In this document: one piece after another, positions 26,064 to 34,704 of the stretch | Position numbering within the stretch: the first letter of the stretch is position 1 | How the letters are laid out: the number at the start of each line of letters is the position of its first letter | DNA from: an uncultured Clostridia bacterium | GTDB taxonomy: Bacteria > Bacillota > Clostridia > TANB77 > CAG-508 | Assembly (NCBI GenBank): GCA_934120395.1 | Contig: CAKOTZ010000002.1 | Location: 62,001 to 126,000 of the forward strand | Direction: 5' to 3' | Length of the DNA: 64,000 bases | The notes under the pieces: generated by a model | Databases searched by the model: none | Seen by the model: only the letters and a program-made list of their open reading frames with translations | Told to the model about the DNA's origin: nothing | Position numbers and translations under genes: made by a program

Positions 26064-28070
26064 TTACGCCATTACTTCTTCTTTGTCTTTAACTAACTTA
26101 CAAATTAACTCTGCTGATTTTTCAACGCCAACAATGTCACTGTTAATACATAAATCGTAATTTTCTCTATTGCTCCATTCCTTTTCAGTATAATATTTAT
26201 AATGATTTGCTCTTAATTTATCAATTCTCTTTATTTCCTTTTCAGCCTTGTCTTTATCTAAGCCATAAATTTCTGTTGCTCTTTTTATCTTATTCTCCAT
26301 ATTGCTATAAATAAAGATTTTTAATACATTTTTCTTGTCTTTTAAAATAAAATCTGCACATCTACCAACAATAACACAAGATTCATTGTCAGTAACTTTC
26401 TTTATTAGTTCTGCTTCTTTAATGAATAGTTCATCTGAGTTGTTTAATCCAGAATAATATCCATTGTTTAATGTTGCTAATACATTTCTTTTTTGTTCAT
26501 TCTTTTCAATATATTCTTCTGATAGACCCGTTTCTTGAGCAATTTGTGTTATAAATTCCTTGTCATATAATTTTATGCCAAGTTTATCTGCAACAAGTTT
26601 TCCAACATATCTACCACCTGAACCATATTCTCTAGCAATTGTTATAACAACTTGATTTTTCAATTCACCTGTAACGCTGCTATTTTCAGCAGTTTCAGCT
26701 TTACTTTTACTTTTTTGCCCATTTAATTTTTTAATTTCCATAACAAGTAATGTACAAGCAATAATAAATGCTAATCCGTCAGCAAAAGGTCCTGCATAAA
26801 GAATACCTCTTATGCCAAACATACTTCCAAATATAATCATTGCTGGAATTAAGAATAACACTTGTCTAGACAATGACAATGTTGCACTTTTTCCACTCTT
26901 TCCAATTGCTTGAAAGAATATTCCTGCAGGTATCTGTATTCCATTACAAATACATAGCATTAAATATGTTCTAAATGCTATACATGCAAATTGCATATAT
27001 AATTCTTCTCCACTACCAAATATAGATATAAGCTTATCTGGAATTGTTTGGAATAAAATAAATGCAAATGTACTAACTCCTAAACTCATTCCTAATACTA
27101 ATTTTAATGTTTTCTTTACTCTATCAAACTTACCTGCACCATAATTATAACCAATAATTGGTTGTGAACCTGCTGCCATTCCTATTATAATGCTGTTTAA
27201 AATCTGACTTATTTTCATTACTATACCAATTACAGTAATAGGAATTTCAGCTCCATATTCTGATTGTGCTCCATATTTTGCAAGCAAATTATTTTCGCAA
27301 GCCATTACTAGCACAATACTAATTTGTGTAATAAAACTACTAACTCCAAGTGTACATATCTTTTGTGATACATTTACTCTTAGCTTAAACTCTTCTTTTC
27401 CAAGTTTTATAGATTTAAACTTTTTAATATATGCTATATTTAACATAAAAGTTAATATTTGACTTATAACTGTTGCAATAGCTGCTCCCTCTACTCCCAT
27501 ATTAAATACAAAAATAAATATTGGATCTAAAATAAGATTTAATACAGCTCCTGCAATCATTGATATCATTGAGTATTTTGGATTTCCGTCAGCTCTGATA
27601 ATAGAGTTTAATGATGTTCCAACCATCATAAATGGTAAACCAATCGCTATGATATATCCATAGCTCAATGCATAATCTCTTAATACATCTGTACAGCCAA
27701 AAACATTTAGTAATTGTGGTAAAAACAATAATACTGAAACACATAAAATTATTGAAACTATAACTGCTAATATTATACCGTTTCCAACACCCTTACTTGC
27801 TTCGTCTTTCTTTTTTTCTCCTAATTTTAAACTCAAATAAGCAGATGTACCATCACCAAACATTAATGCAAATGCTAATGCAACCATTACTAATGGAAAC
27901 ACAACGTTTGTAGCTCCATTTCCTAAATAGCCTACTCCCCATCCAATAAATATTTGGTCAATAATATTGTACAAGGAATTTACTAATAAGGAAATAATGC
28001 AAGGTACTGAAAATTTTAACATTAATCTACTTATTTTTTCTTTCCCTAAAATGTTCTCTTCTTTTTTCAC
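26064..28070 (-). CDS. MATE-family transporter fused to a cytidylate-kinase-like domain
   Basis: 668 residues. Residues 1 to about 445 form a 12-helix MATE multidrug/sodium antiporter (ILGKEKISRLMLKFSVPCIISLLVNSLYNIID; SQPIIGYNYGAGKFDRVKK). A charged linker at about 450-475 leads to a Cytidylate_kin2 domain (about 475-665): VVITIAREYGSGGRYVGKLVADKLG with a P-loop-like GSGGRYVG, and CVIVGRCADFILKD further on. The kinase-like half is complete, so this looks like a real fusion. No stop or frame break lies between the parts. Substrates of both halves are unknown. Confidence 0.88.
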   Translation of the reverse strand: MKKEENILGKEKISRLMLKFSVPCIISLLVNSLYNIIDQIFIGWGVGYLGNGATNVVFPLVMVALAFALMFGDGTSAYLSLKLGEKKKDEASKGVGNGIILAVIVSIILCVSVLLFLPQLLNVFGCTDVLRDYALSYGYIIAIGLPFMMVGTSLNSIIRADGNPKYSMISMIAGAVLNLILDPIFIFVFNMGVEGAAIATVISQILTFMLNIAYIKKFKSIKLGKEEFKLRVNVSQKICTLGVSSFITQISIVLVMACENNLLAKYGAQSEYGAEIPITVIGIVMKISQILNSIIIGMAAGSQPIIGYNYGAGKFDRVKKTLKLVLGMSLGVSTFAFILFQTIPDKLISIFGSGEELYMQFACIAFRTYLMLCICNGIQIPAGIFFQAIGKSGKSATLSLSRQVLFLIPAMIIFGSMFGIRGILYAGPFADGLAFIIACTLLVMEIKKLNGQKSKSKAETAENSSVTGELKNQVVITIAREYGSGGRYVGKLVADKLGIKLYDKEFITQIAQETGLSEEYIEKNEQKRNVLATLNNGYYSGLNNSDELFIKEAELIKKVTDNESCVIVGRCADFILKDKKNVLKIFIYSNMENKIKRATEIYGLDKDKAEKEIKRIDKLRANHYKYYTEKEWSNRENYDLCINSDIVGVEKSAELICKLVKDKEEVMA

Positions 28071-28095
28071 CTTTTTCTCCTCCTTATTTTAAGCA

Positions 28096-28126
28096 TAAAA
28101 AGACAACACCCTTATTTTGTGTTGTT
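28096..28126 (-). terminator. Terminator after the LOG gene
   Basis: On the minus strand ACAACAC (28119-28125) pairs with GTGTTGT (28103-28109), followed by CTTTTT. It ends the metG-LOG unit before the MATE-kinase gene. Confidence 0.7.
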
Positions 28127-28239
28127 CGTTAACATTATTTTATATAATGTATGTTTCGTTTCCAATATTACCAAAATTTCTATTGTCTTATTTTTGCCAG
28201 TTTTGCTATTTTACACTATTTTTATCAGTTTGTCAATGC

Positions 28240-28758
28240 TTACAAAGGCAATTCGTCTATATTGTGTACAACATGGTACATATTTCGGTCATTTTCATTT
28301 GCAAACTTTTCCTTAAAAATTTTTTCTAACATATCAAGCAAATTATCAAAGTATCCAAACATATTTACAATTACAAGTTTGCAATGATGTTCATCTGCCC
28401 TTTTCGTTTCAATTGAACATAAAATTTCATACAAAGTTCCAATTCCACCCGGCAAAAATATAGCCATATCACAATTTTGCAACATATAGTCTGTTCTTTG
28501 CCCAATAGTATCTGTTATAAGCTCAATATTCTCCGTACTTTTAAAATAATGTAAATGTGCCTTTGGAATAGCACATTTTACCCTATCTTTCGCTTTTTTC
28601 AAAAATGGATTATAAATACTTCCTATTAAACCTACATCACTTGCACAGCAATAAATTTCGTGTTCTGTATTTAAAAGCTTTTCACCTAATTTCTCAGTTT
28701 CTTTTATGTACTTTTCTGGTATATTTTCGCATGCTGAACCAGCTATAAATATTTTCAT
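28240..28758 (-). CDS. LOG-family Rossmann protein (nucleotide phosphoribohydrolase-like)
   Basis: 172 residues. The LOG signature LPGGIGTLYE is present near residue 103, with an N-terminal MKIFIAGSACENIP strand and the usual arginine region before it (DTIGQRTDYML). LOG proteins remove ribose 5-phosphate from nucleotide 5'-monophosphates in plants and some bacteria. In most bacteria the substrate is unproven. The gene is downstream of metG with a 31-base gap. Confidence 0.82.
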   Translation of the reverse strand: MKIFIAGSACENIPEKYIKETEKLGEKLLNTEHEIYCCASDVGLIGSIYNPFLKKAKDRVKCAIPKAHLHYFKSTENIELITDTIGQRTDYMLQNCDMAIFLPGGIGTLYEILCSIETKRADEHHCKLVIVNMFGYFDNLLDMLEKIFKEKFANENDRNMYHVVHNIDELPL

Positions 28759-28789
28759 ACTTCCTCCCTTTGTATAAAAAGCAAAGAAC

Positions 28790-30373
28790 TTAATTCTTTG
28801 CTTTCATACCTTCTCTAATATATTCAACCTCTTCTTCAATATTTAAACGCATAAATAAAGGTTCTCCCTTTTCAATTACCTGAACTCCAACTAATAGTTT
28901 ATCAGCACTCTTTATGCTGTCCCAGGTTTTATGTTCTGAATTTGTAACACCAATTTGTCTTAAAATATTTTCAGCTGTGTCTGGCATAAATGGTTGTAAC
29001 AATATACCAACTTTTCTTAAATTTTCAATTAAATGATACATTACTGAAGCTAACTTTTCATTTTCTTCATTTTTAGCAAGTATCCATGGAGCAGTTTCGT
29101 CAATATACTTATTATTTCTAGAAATAATATTCCATATTTTAGCCAAACTATTGCTGAATTGCATATTTTCTAAATCTTCTTCTACTCCACATATTTGCTC
29201 TTGAGTATATCTTTCCAATTCTTCATCTGGTTCATTTGGATGTCCCTCATATGTTGGTATTTTTCCATTAAAGTATTTATTTACCATTGATACGGTTCTA
29301 TTTAATAAATTGCCTAAATCATTGCAAAGGTCAAAGTTAAATCTCTCAACAAAACTTTCTGGTGAAAATACTCCATCTTGTCCAAATGGTAATTCTCTTA
29401 ATAAGAAATATCTTGTAGCATCTAAACCATAACGCTCAATTAATAATTCTGGATATACAACATTTCCCTTTGATTTTGACATTTTCCCATCTTTCATCAT
29501 AATAAAACCATGTGCAAATATTTTCTTAGGCAATGGCAAATCTAATGCCATTAAGAATATTGGCCAATATATAGCATGAAATCTAACTATATCTTTTCCA
29601 ACTACATGAACATCTGCTGGCCAATATTTTTTAAATAAGCTATCATCTTCTGACATATATCCCAATGCATTTATGTAGTTTGTTAGTGCATCAAGCCAAA
29701 CATATACAACATGTTTGGGATCTTTTTCTACCTTTATCCCCCACTCAAAAGATGTACGACTTACACATAAATCCTCTAATCCTGGTTTAATAAAGTTATT
29801 AATCATTTCGTTCTTTCTAGATTCTGGTTGAATAAAATCTGGATTTTCTTCGTAAAACTCTAATAAACGCTTTGTATATTTTTTCATATTGAAGAAATAA
29901 GCTTCTTCTTTCATGGGTTTTACTTCTCTACCACAGTCCGGACATTTTCCATCTACAAGTTGACTTTCTGTAAAATATGATTCGCAAGGCATACAATACA
30001 TTCCACTGTATTCTCCCTTGTATATGTCCCCCTGCTCCATAAATCTTGTAAAAATTTTTTTAACTGAATCTTCATGTCTTTTATCTGTTGTTCTAATAAA
30101 ATCATCATACTGTATGTTCATTTTTTTCCATAAATCTTTTGCTTTTTCTGCCATTTCATCTACATATTTTTGCGGTGTTACTCCTTTTTCTTTTGCAATA
30201 GTTTCGATTTTTTGACCATGTTCGTCAAGTCCAGTTAACATTCTTACATCACAGCCTCTAAGCCTTTTATATCTAGCCATTGCATCTGTTGCAACTGTAG
30301 TGTATGCTGTTCCAATATGAAACTTTCCACTTGGATAATATATTGGTGTTGTTATATAAAATTTTTCACTCAT
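28790..30373 (-). CDS. metG: Methionyl-tRNA synthetase
   Basis: 527 residues. Class I motifs are PSGKFHIGTAYTTVATD (HIGH region) near residue 11 and GKMSKSKGNVVYP near 297. The zinc knuckle has CMPCESYFTES and CPDCGRE near 127 and 144. The anticodon helix bundle is complete, but the C-terminal EMAPII-like tRNA-binding domain found in many bacterial MetRS proteins is absent, so this is the short, probably monomeric type. Confidence 0.97.
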   Translation of the reverse strand: MSEKFYITTPIYYPSGKFHIGTAYTTVATDAMARYKRLRGCDVRMLTGLDEHGQKIETIAKEKGVTPQKYVDEMAEKAKDLWKKMNIQYDDFIRTTDKRHEDSVKKIFTRFMEQGDIYKGEYSGMYCMPCESYFTESQLVDGKCPDCGREVKPMKEEAYFFNMKKYTKRLLEFYEENPDFIQPESRKNEMINNFIKPGLEDLCVSRTSFEWGIKVEKDPKHVVYVWLDALTNYINALGYMSEDDSLFKKYWPADVHVVGKDIVRFHAIYWPIFLMALDLPLPKKIFAHGFIMMKDGKMSKSKGNVVYPELLIERYGLDATRYFLLRELPFGQDGVFSPESFVERFNFDLCNDLGNLLNRTVSMVNKYFNGKIPTYEGHPNEPDEELERYTQEQICGVEEDLENMQFSNSLAKIWNIISRNNKYIDETAPWILAKNEENEKLASVMYHLIENLRKVGILLQPFMPDTAENILRQIGVTNSEHKTWDSIKSADKLLVGVQVIEKGEPLFMRLNIEEEVEYIREGMKAKN

Positions 30374-30614
30374 ATCCTATCGTCTCCTTTTTACTTGTTA
30401 TATTAAACCATATTTTGACTAAAATGTAAATATTTTTATAATCAGATGCACTATTTTCTATATTTTTACAACATCGGTAAAAATATAATTAATAAAATAT
30501 CTCAATTTGCTTATACTATTATCGAATAAAATTTAAAATTTATTCATTTAAGTGTTTTTTAATATTAATTTATTTTAAAACATGAGCTTGTGTCGTATGA
30601 GGGGGTTATTGAGC

Positions 30615-30803
30615 ATGGCAGAAAAATCAAGCAAAAGTGTTATGTCAGAAGCTTTGAAAGAAGAAATTGCCAAAGAATTAGGTGTTTATGAGCAAGTTAA
30701 AAACGATGGCGGTTGGAGTAATGTTTCTTCTAAAACCTGTGGTAAGATTATAACCAAAGCAATTGAAATTGCAAACCGTAATGTTGAGGAAAAACAACAT
30801 TAG
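30615..30803 (+). CDS. Divergent alpha/beta-type small acid-soluble spore protein
   Basis: 62 residues from ATG 30615, with AGGGGG upstream; an in-frame start at 30582 would add 11 residues. The conserved SASP half EALKEEIAKELGVYEQVK is clear. The second half reads NVSSKTCGKIITKAIEIANRNV, where typical proteins have Gly-Gly-x-Met/Ile-x-Lys-Arg. SASPs coat and protect spore DNA and are digested at germination. The substitution of the glycine pair and the cysteine make it a divergent member. It would be expected to be sigma-G dependent; I could not assign a clear sigma-G promoter. Confidence 0.75.
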   Translation: MAEKSSKSVMSEALKEEIAKELGVYEQVKNDGGWSNVSSKTCGKIITKAIEIANRNVEEKQH

Positions 30804-30844
30804 CGTATTTTCTTTTTCCTTTAGTTTTATTTAACACTTATCAA

Positions 30845-30876
30845 AAAAGACTAGAAATCGCAGTTTCTAGTCTTTT
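30845..30876. terminator. Strong terminator after the spore protein gene
   Basis: A 13-base perfect stem AAAAGACTAGAAA and TTTCTAGTCTTTT around a six-base loop, with T-rich sequence on both strands. Confidence 0.9.
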
Positions 30877-30898
30877 ATATTGCAATACAAATGCGCAA

Positions 30899-30981
30899 CT
30901 TATAGCAATATTGCTATAGTTATTATAGCATTTATGCTATTCTATGTCAAACTAATTTTTTATACCTCTTCCCCATATAAT
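30899..30981 (+). promoter_or_regulatory. Left flank of the invertible locus: palindromes and a -10 box
   Basis: Two small palindromes, TATAGCAATATTGCTATA and ATAGCATTTATGCTAT, lie at about 30899-30940. A TATAAT box is at 30976-30981, just outside the inverted repeat. A convincing -35 box was not found. This flank differs completely from the sequence outside the right repeat arm. Confidence 0.45.
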
Positions 30982-30991
30982 AGTTTTGCAT

Positions 30992-31269
30992 AAAACAAGA
31001 TTTTTGTGCAAGACCAAGAGAAGGAAGCTTCTCTTCGTCTTGCTATAATAAAACAAAGGGAGGAAATTATTTTGGATAAGAAAAAAATAATATCATCAAT
31101 AACATTAGCTGGAATGTTGGCAACAAGCGTTGCAGGTTCTGGAGTATTTGCTGCAGAAACATCTGACCCAGCAACAAAAGCATTAGGAGAATACTCAAAA
31201 TTAATCACAGGAAAAGTAGCAGTTCCTTTCATATTACAATCTGAAACAGATAGAGTAACAGGAAAAGAC
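30992..31269 (+). repeat. Left arm of a perfect 278-bp inverted repeat
   Basis: I compared this arm base by base with the reverse complement of 37930-38207 and saw no difference. It covers the leader, ribosome site, TTG start and first 66 codons of the coat gene. It contains an imperfect 36-base hairpin (31008-31043; arms GCAAGAC-x-AAGAGAA and TTCTCTT-x-GTCTTGC) and an extended -10 sequence TGCTATAAT directly after it. Confidence 0.95.
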
Positions 31270-34200
31270 GTAAAAGCTTCTTTCAAAAATGCAACAACAT
31301 TTACATTCAATTCATCAGCATTAACAGATGAACAAGTATTAACTACAGGAGATGTAGTATATGTAAATGGAGAACCAAGAACAATAGTAATATATGGAGA
31401 TACAAACTGTGATGGAAAAATCAATATAATGGATGCCGTTACAGTATTAAATCATGTAAAAGGAAAAACAACATTAACAGATGCAGCATTTGCAGCAGCT
31501 GATTTAAACAACAATGGTTCATTAAACATATTAGAAGCAACTGGAGTATTAAATGTTGCTAAAGGTAAAGCTGATTACCAAAACATTGCAACAGCTCCTA
31601 CTGTTGAAGTTTCTGTATTAAAAGATGTTGAAATTAGTTCTGGTAAAATTAAATTAACATTTGACATGAATCCAGATGGATATTCATATAAATTATCTAA
31701 TAAAGATGGAAGAGTAAGTGGAACAATAATTACAGATTCAAAGAAGGACACTAATACAGGTTTATATGTAAAAGAAATTTCTGCAGCAACAATGAATAAA
31801 AATGACAATGATTATACAATTGCAATATTAGATAAAAATGGAAATGAAATTGCATCAAAAACATTTACATATAGAGAAATAAAACCCGTTACAGCAATAG
31901 ATGCTGGTAAGGGAATTGGTTCAGAAAATGTAAAAGCATTTTCTGTAAAAGTAAATTTGACAAATTACAATGAGGTTGCTACAAAAGTATTAGCAACATT
32001 AAGTGATGGAGAAAAAACAATTGAAACAACAGCTAATTTACCAGCTAATACAGTTGCAACAGAATTAAATTTTGGAGATGTTAGTGCATTAAAAGATGAT
32101 GAAAATATAAAAATTAAAACAAAAATTGTTGATGCTGATGGAAATTACATTGAGGATACTTTAGATAAAAAAATCATAAAAAAAGTAGAAGCTCCTAAAA
32201 TATTTGTAGAAAGTACTAGCCGTACAGGAACAAATACTGGAAAAGTAACTATTAAAAAGACAGCTGCAGACACAGTATATGTAATAGCTAAAAAAGCTGG
32301 AGAAACAGCACCAACAGTTGCTGAATTAAAAGAGAGTGCAAATAAAATTGAACCTACAGATACATTCGCTAATGTTAATATAACAGGCGATGCATACAAA
32401 GTATATGTGTTAGCTGTAAATCCACAAGGTACACCTTCTGAAATTGTTGTAGCTGACATTGCTTCTTCAACAGCAGAAAAACTAACAAATGTTACAAATC
32501 TAAAGATGGATGCAACAAATGGTGTAGCAACATGGAAAGATACTAATACTAATAAGGTAACCGGATATACAGTACAAATATTAAAAGGTAGTGAAATAAT
32601 TAAAGAAACAACTGTAAATGAAGCCAAATATGATATTTCCTCAATTGCTAAAGAAAACGGAGATGCTACTTATACAGTTAAAGTAAGAGCAAATGGTGAT
32701 AATACTACAACAGCTAATTCAGAATATGAAACTGCAAAAGGTAGTGGTTATATAGTAGATCCATTAGAGGTTACTGAAGCAAAATTTGTAGAAGGTATAG
32801 TATCATGGAAAGATGTTGATGCTAAAGCAGCTGAAAAAGTAGTTGTTAAATTATATAAAGTAACTGAAATGAAGAGTGCTGCAGAGATTAAAGATAAAAA
32901 ATTAGTAAAAGAAGTAAATTGTGCTAATAACACTTATTCATATGACATGAATTCTGTAATGAAAGCAGAGGGAAATGGAAGATATGTTGCAACTGTTACT
33001 TTAATAGCAAAGGCAGATGAAGCTGAAGTTGATTCTGATGAAACTATTGCTACAGGAACATATTATATTGCACCTGCTGTAACAAATGTAAAAGCCACAG
33101 CAACAGATAATACTATTACTGTAAGATTTGCTCCAATAGATAATATTGTTGGATTAGATGAAAATTACAAATTAGTATATAGTTCTTATAATGAATCAGA
33201 TGATACTTGGAGCAGTGAAAATGAGGTTACAATTTCAACAACAGCAAGCGATGAAAATGATAAAAAAGAATTTACAATAACTAATGCTACAGCTTCTACA
33301 AAATACAAATTTAGTATTCAAACACGTAAAGGGACAACTGTTTTAGCAGAAACATCTACTATGGAAGTTAGCACAAGTGCAACATTAGTTAAAGGCTTAA
33401 ATGATTATTATACTTTTAAAGATATTTCAGCTAAAAATGCTAAATTAGAGACTGATAAAACACTAGGAATTAATTATGAAGGCGAATTGATGATTAAACG
33501 CCCTTCAACTACTGCTGCTGAAAATGTTGATACAGCTCCTAATGCTGCTGAAATTAAATCAGTTATTAAAATGTTAAAAGATGGAGACAAAATTTTAATT
33601 GATGCAAATGGAAAAGTAAGTGCAATTGAAATAACTGCAAGTAGTAGTGTTGATAGAACTGTTAACCTTGGAACTGCTGTAAAAGATGCTGCATTAACAA
33701 TTAAAGCAAAGGCAAATTATAATGTAATTGTTAATGGTGAAGTTAAATCAGTTACAGTAGAAAAAGTTACAGGTGAAACTTCTGAAGGAAAAGCTGATTT
33801 AGTTGGTTTAACTGTTACAGATAAAGTAACTGTAGAAGATGCAACTGTTGATGTAAAAGCTGGAACTACAGTAAATGCGAAAAATGCAACAATAAATGGT
33901 GTATTTATTAAGTCAGAAAAAACAAAAGCTCCAGATACTAAAGTAGTAGTACCAACTGAATTAGTTGCAAACTCAGCTAATGAATTAGCAATTAAAGCTG
34001 ATAATACAACAACAGTTACTTTAAAAGCTGATGCTGATAAAACTGTAAGATTTAATGGAACACAAGGTGATGTTACAATTGCTGATGGTAAAAAAGAAGC
34101 TACATTAACATTAAAAACAGATGCTGATTCTTCAATTGGAACATTAGCATTAAATTCAGCAAAAACAACTGTAAATATAGTTGATGCTTATGTTACATCG

Positions 34201-34554
34201 AATTTACATATAACTGCAGGAACTATTGTTACAGATGCAATAGTTAATGATACAAAAAAGAATATAAAGGTTACTCCAATCACAGGAAATGCAACAGTTG
34301 AATATACAAAGGACAGTAGTGGTAAAAATGATATTACAAATATTTCTGGAAATGTAAAAATTGAATTAACTGGATTAGACGGTATATCTGAAGCAATAAC
34401 TACAGAAACAAAATTAGAAAAAGATATTAGTGTGGTTGTTGTTAATGAAGGTGTTAATGCTACATATAATACACCAAAAGCTACTACTGCAACAGGACAT
34501 GATGGAGAAATGACAATAACATTAACAGCTGGAACAATTACACTTAATAGATAA
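31072..34554 (+). CDS. Large secreted dockerin surface protein A
   Basis: 1160 residues from TTG 31072. AAAGGGAGG lies eight bases upstream, and the TTG opens a textbook signal peptide (MDKKKIISSITLAGMLATSV..VFA, cut near residue 28). A GTG at 31006 would put 22 charged residues before it and is rejected. Residues about 30-110 form a small module (VPFILQSETDRVTGKD..). A dockerin follows with two calcium-loop repeats: DTNCDGKINIMDAVTVLNHVKGK and AADLNNNGSLNILEATGVLNVAKGK. Then come several Ig/fibronectin-III-like domains to about residue 780, and a Thr/Val/Asn-rich beta-repeat region to the end. No membrane anchor or sorting signal exists, so attachment must be through the dockerin. Confidence 0.85.
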   Translation: MDKKKIISSITLAGMLATSVAGSGVFAAETSDPATKALGEYSKLITGKVAVPFILQSETDRVTGKDVKASFKNATTFTFNSSALTDEQVLTTGDVVYVNGEPRTIVIYGDTNCDGKINIMDAVTVLNHVKGKTTLTDAAFAAADLNNNGSLNILEATGVLNVAKGKADYQNIATAPTVEVSVLKDVEISSGKIKLTFDMNPDGYSYKLSNKDGRVSGTIITDSKKDTNTGLYVKEISAATMNKNDNDYTIAILDKNGNEIASKTFTYREIKPVTAIDAGKGIGSENVKAFSVKVNLTNYNEVATKVLATLSDGEKTIETTANLPANTVATELNFGDVSALKDDENIKIKTKIVDADGNYIEDTLDKKIIKKVEAPKIFVESTSRTGTNTGKVTIKKTAADTVYVIAKKAGETAPTVAELKESANKIEPTDTFANVNITGDAYKVYVLAVNPQGTPSEIVVADIASSTAEKLTNVTNLKMDATNGVATWKDTNTNKVTGYTVQILKGSEIIKETTVNEAKYDISSIAKENGDATYTVKVRANGDNTTTANSEYETAKGSGYIVDPLEVTEAKFVEGIVSWKDVDAKAAEKVVVKLYKVTEMKSAAEIKDKKLVKEVNCANNTYSYDMNSVMKAEGNGRYVATVTLIAKADEAEVDSDETIATGTYYIAPAVTNVKATATDNTITVRFAPIDNIVGLDENYKLVYSSYNESDDTWSSENEVTISTTASDENDKKEFTITNATASTKYKFSIQTRKGTTVLAETSTMEVSTSATLVKGLNDYYTFKDISAKNAKLETDKTLGINYEGELMIKRPSTTAAENVDTAPNAAEIKSVIKMLKDGDKILIDANGKVSAIEITASSSVDRTVNLGTAVKDAALTIKAKANYNVIVNGEVKSVTVEKVTGETSEGKADLVGLTVTDKVTVEDATVDVKAGTTVNAKNATINGVFIKSEKTKAPDTKVVVPTELVANSANELAIKADNTTTVTLKADADKTVRFNGTQGDVTIADGKKEATLTLKTDADSSIGTLALNSAKTTVNIVDAYVTSNLHITAGTIVTDAIVNDTKKNIKVTPITGNATVEYTKDSSGKNDITNISGNVKIELTGLDGISEAITTETKLEKDISVVVVNEGVNATYNTPKATTATGHDGEMTITLTAGTITLNR

Positions 34555-34573
34555 TGTGTAAATTTCATTAAAT

Positions 34574-34684
34574 TTACTTCAATATAATTCTTTTAATTTA
34601 AGAAGTTTAAAGAAATAAAAAAAAGAGAGTAAGCAATTAAGCTTATTCTCTTTTTATACTTTAAACTTCTTAAATTTGAAGTAA
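34574..34684. terminator. Nested palindromic terminator between the convergent coat genes
   Basis: Three nested stems share one centre near 34637. The outer is TTACTTCAA/TTGAAGTAA, the middle an 18-base perfect stem (34595-34612 with 34659-34676), and the inner a 15-base stem with one wobble (34620-34634 with 34641-34655) flanked by A- and T-runs. It can terminate transcription in both directions. Confidence 0.9.
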
Positions 34685-34704
34685 TATTTAAGTAAATACT
34701 AAAA

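Noticed and set aside
25751..28070. Toxin and MATE-kinase genes as one functional unit
   Set aside because: They are convergent with a one-base gap, so no cotranscription is possible; adjacency is probably incidental.
31006..31071. GTG-initiated 22-residue N-terminal extension of both coat proteins
   Set aside because: It would place a charged segment before the signal peptide and covers the leader hairpin and ribosome site; the TTG start with AGGGAGG fits much better.
31575..34568. Long antisense ORFs opposite coat protein A (and similar ones opposite coat protein B and ffh)
   Set aside because: They follow from the Thr/Ala/Val-rich codon use of the true genes, lack ribosome sites and have signal-like but meaningless sequences.
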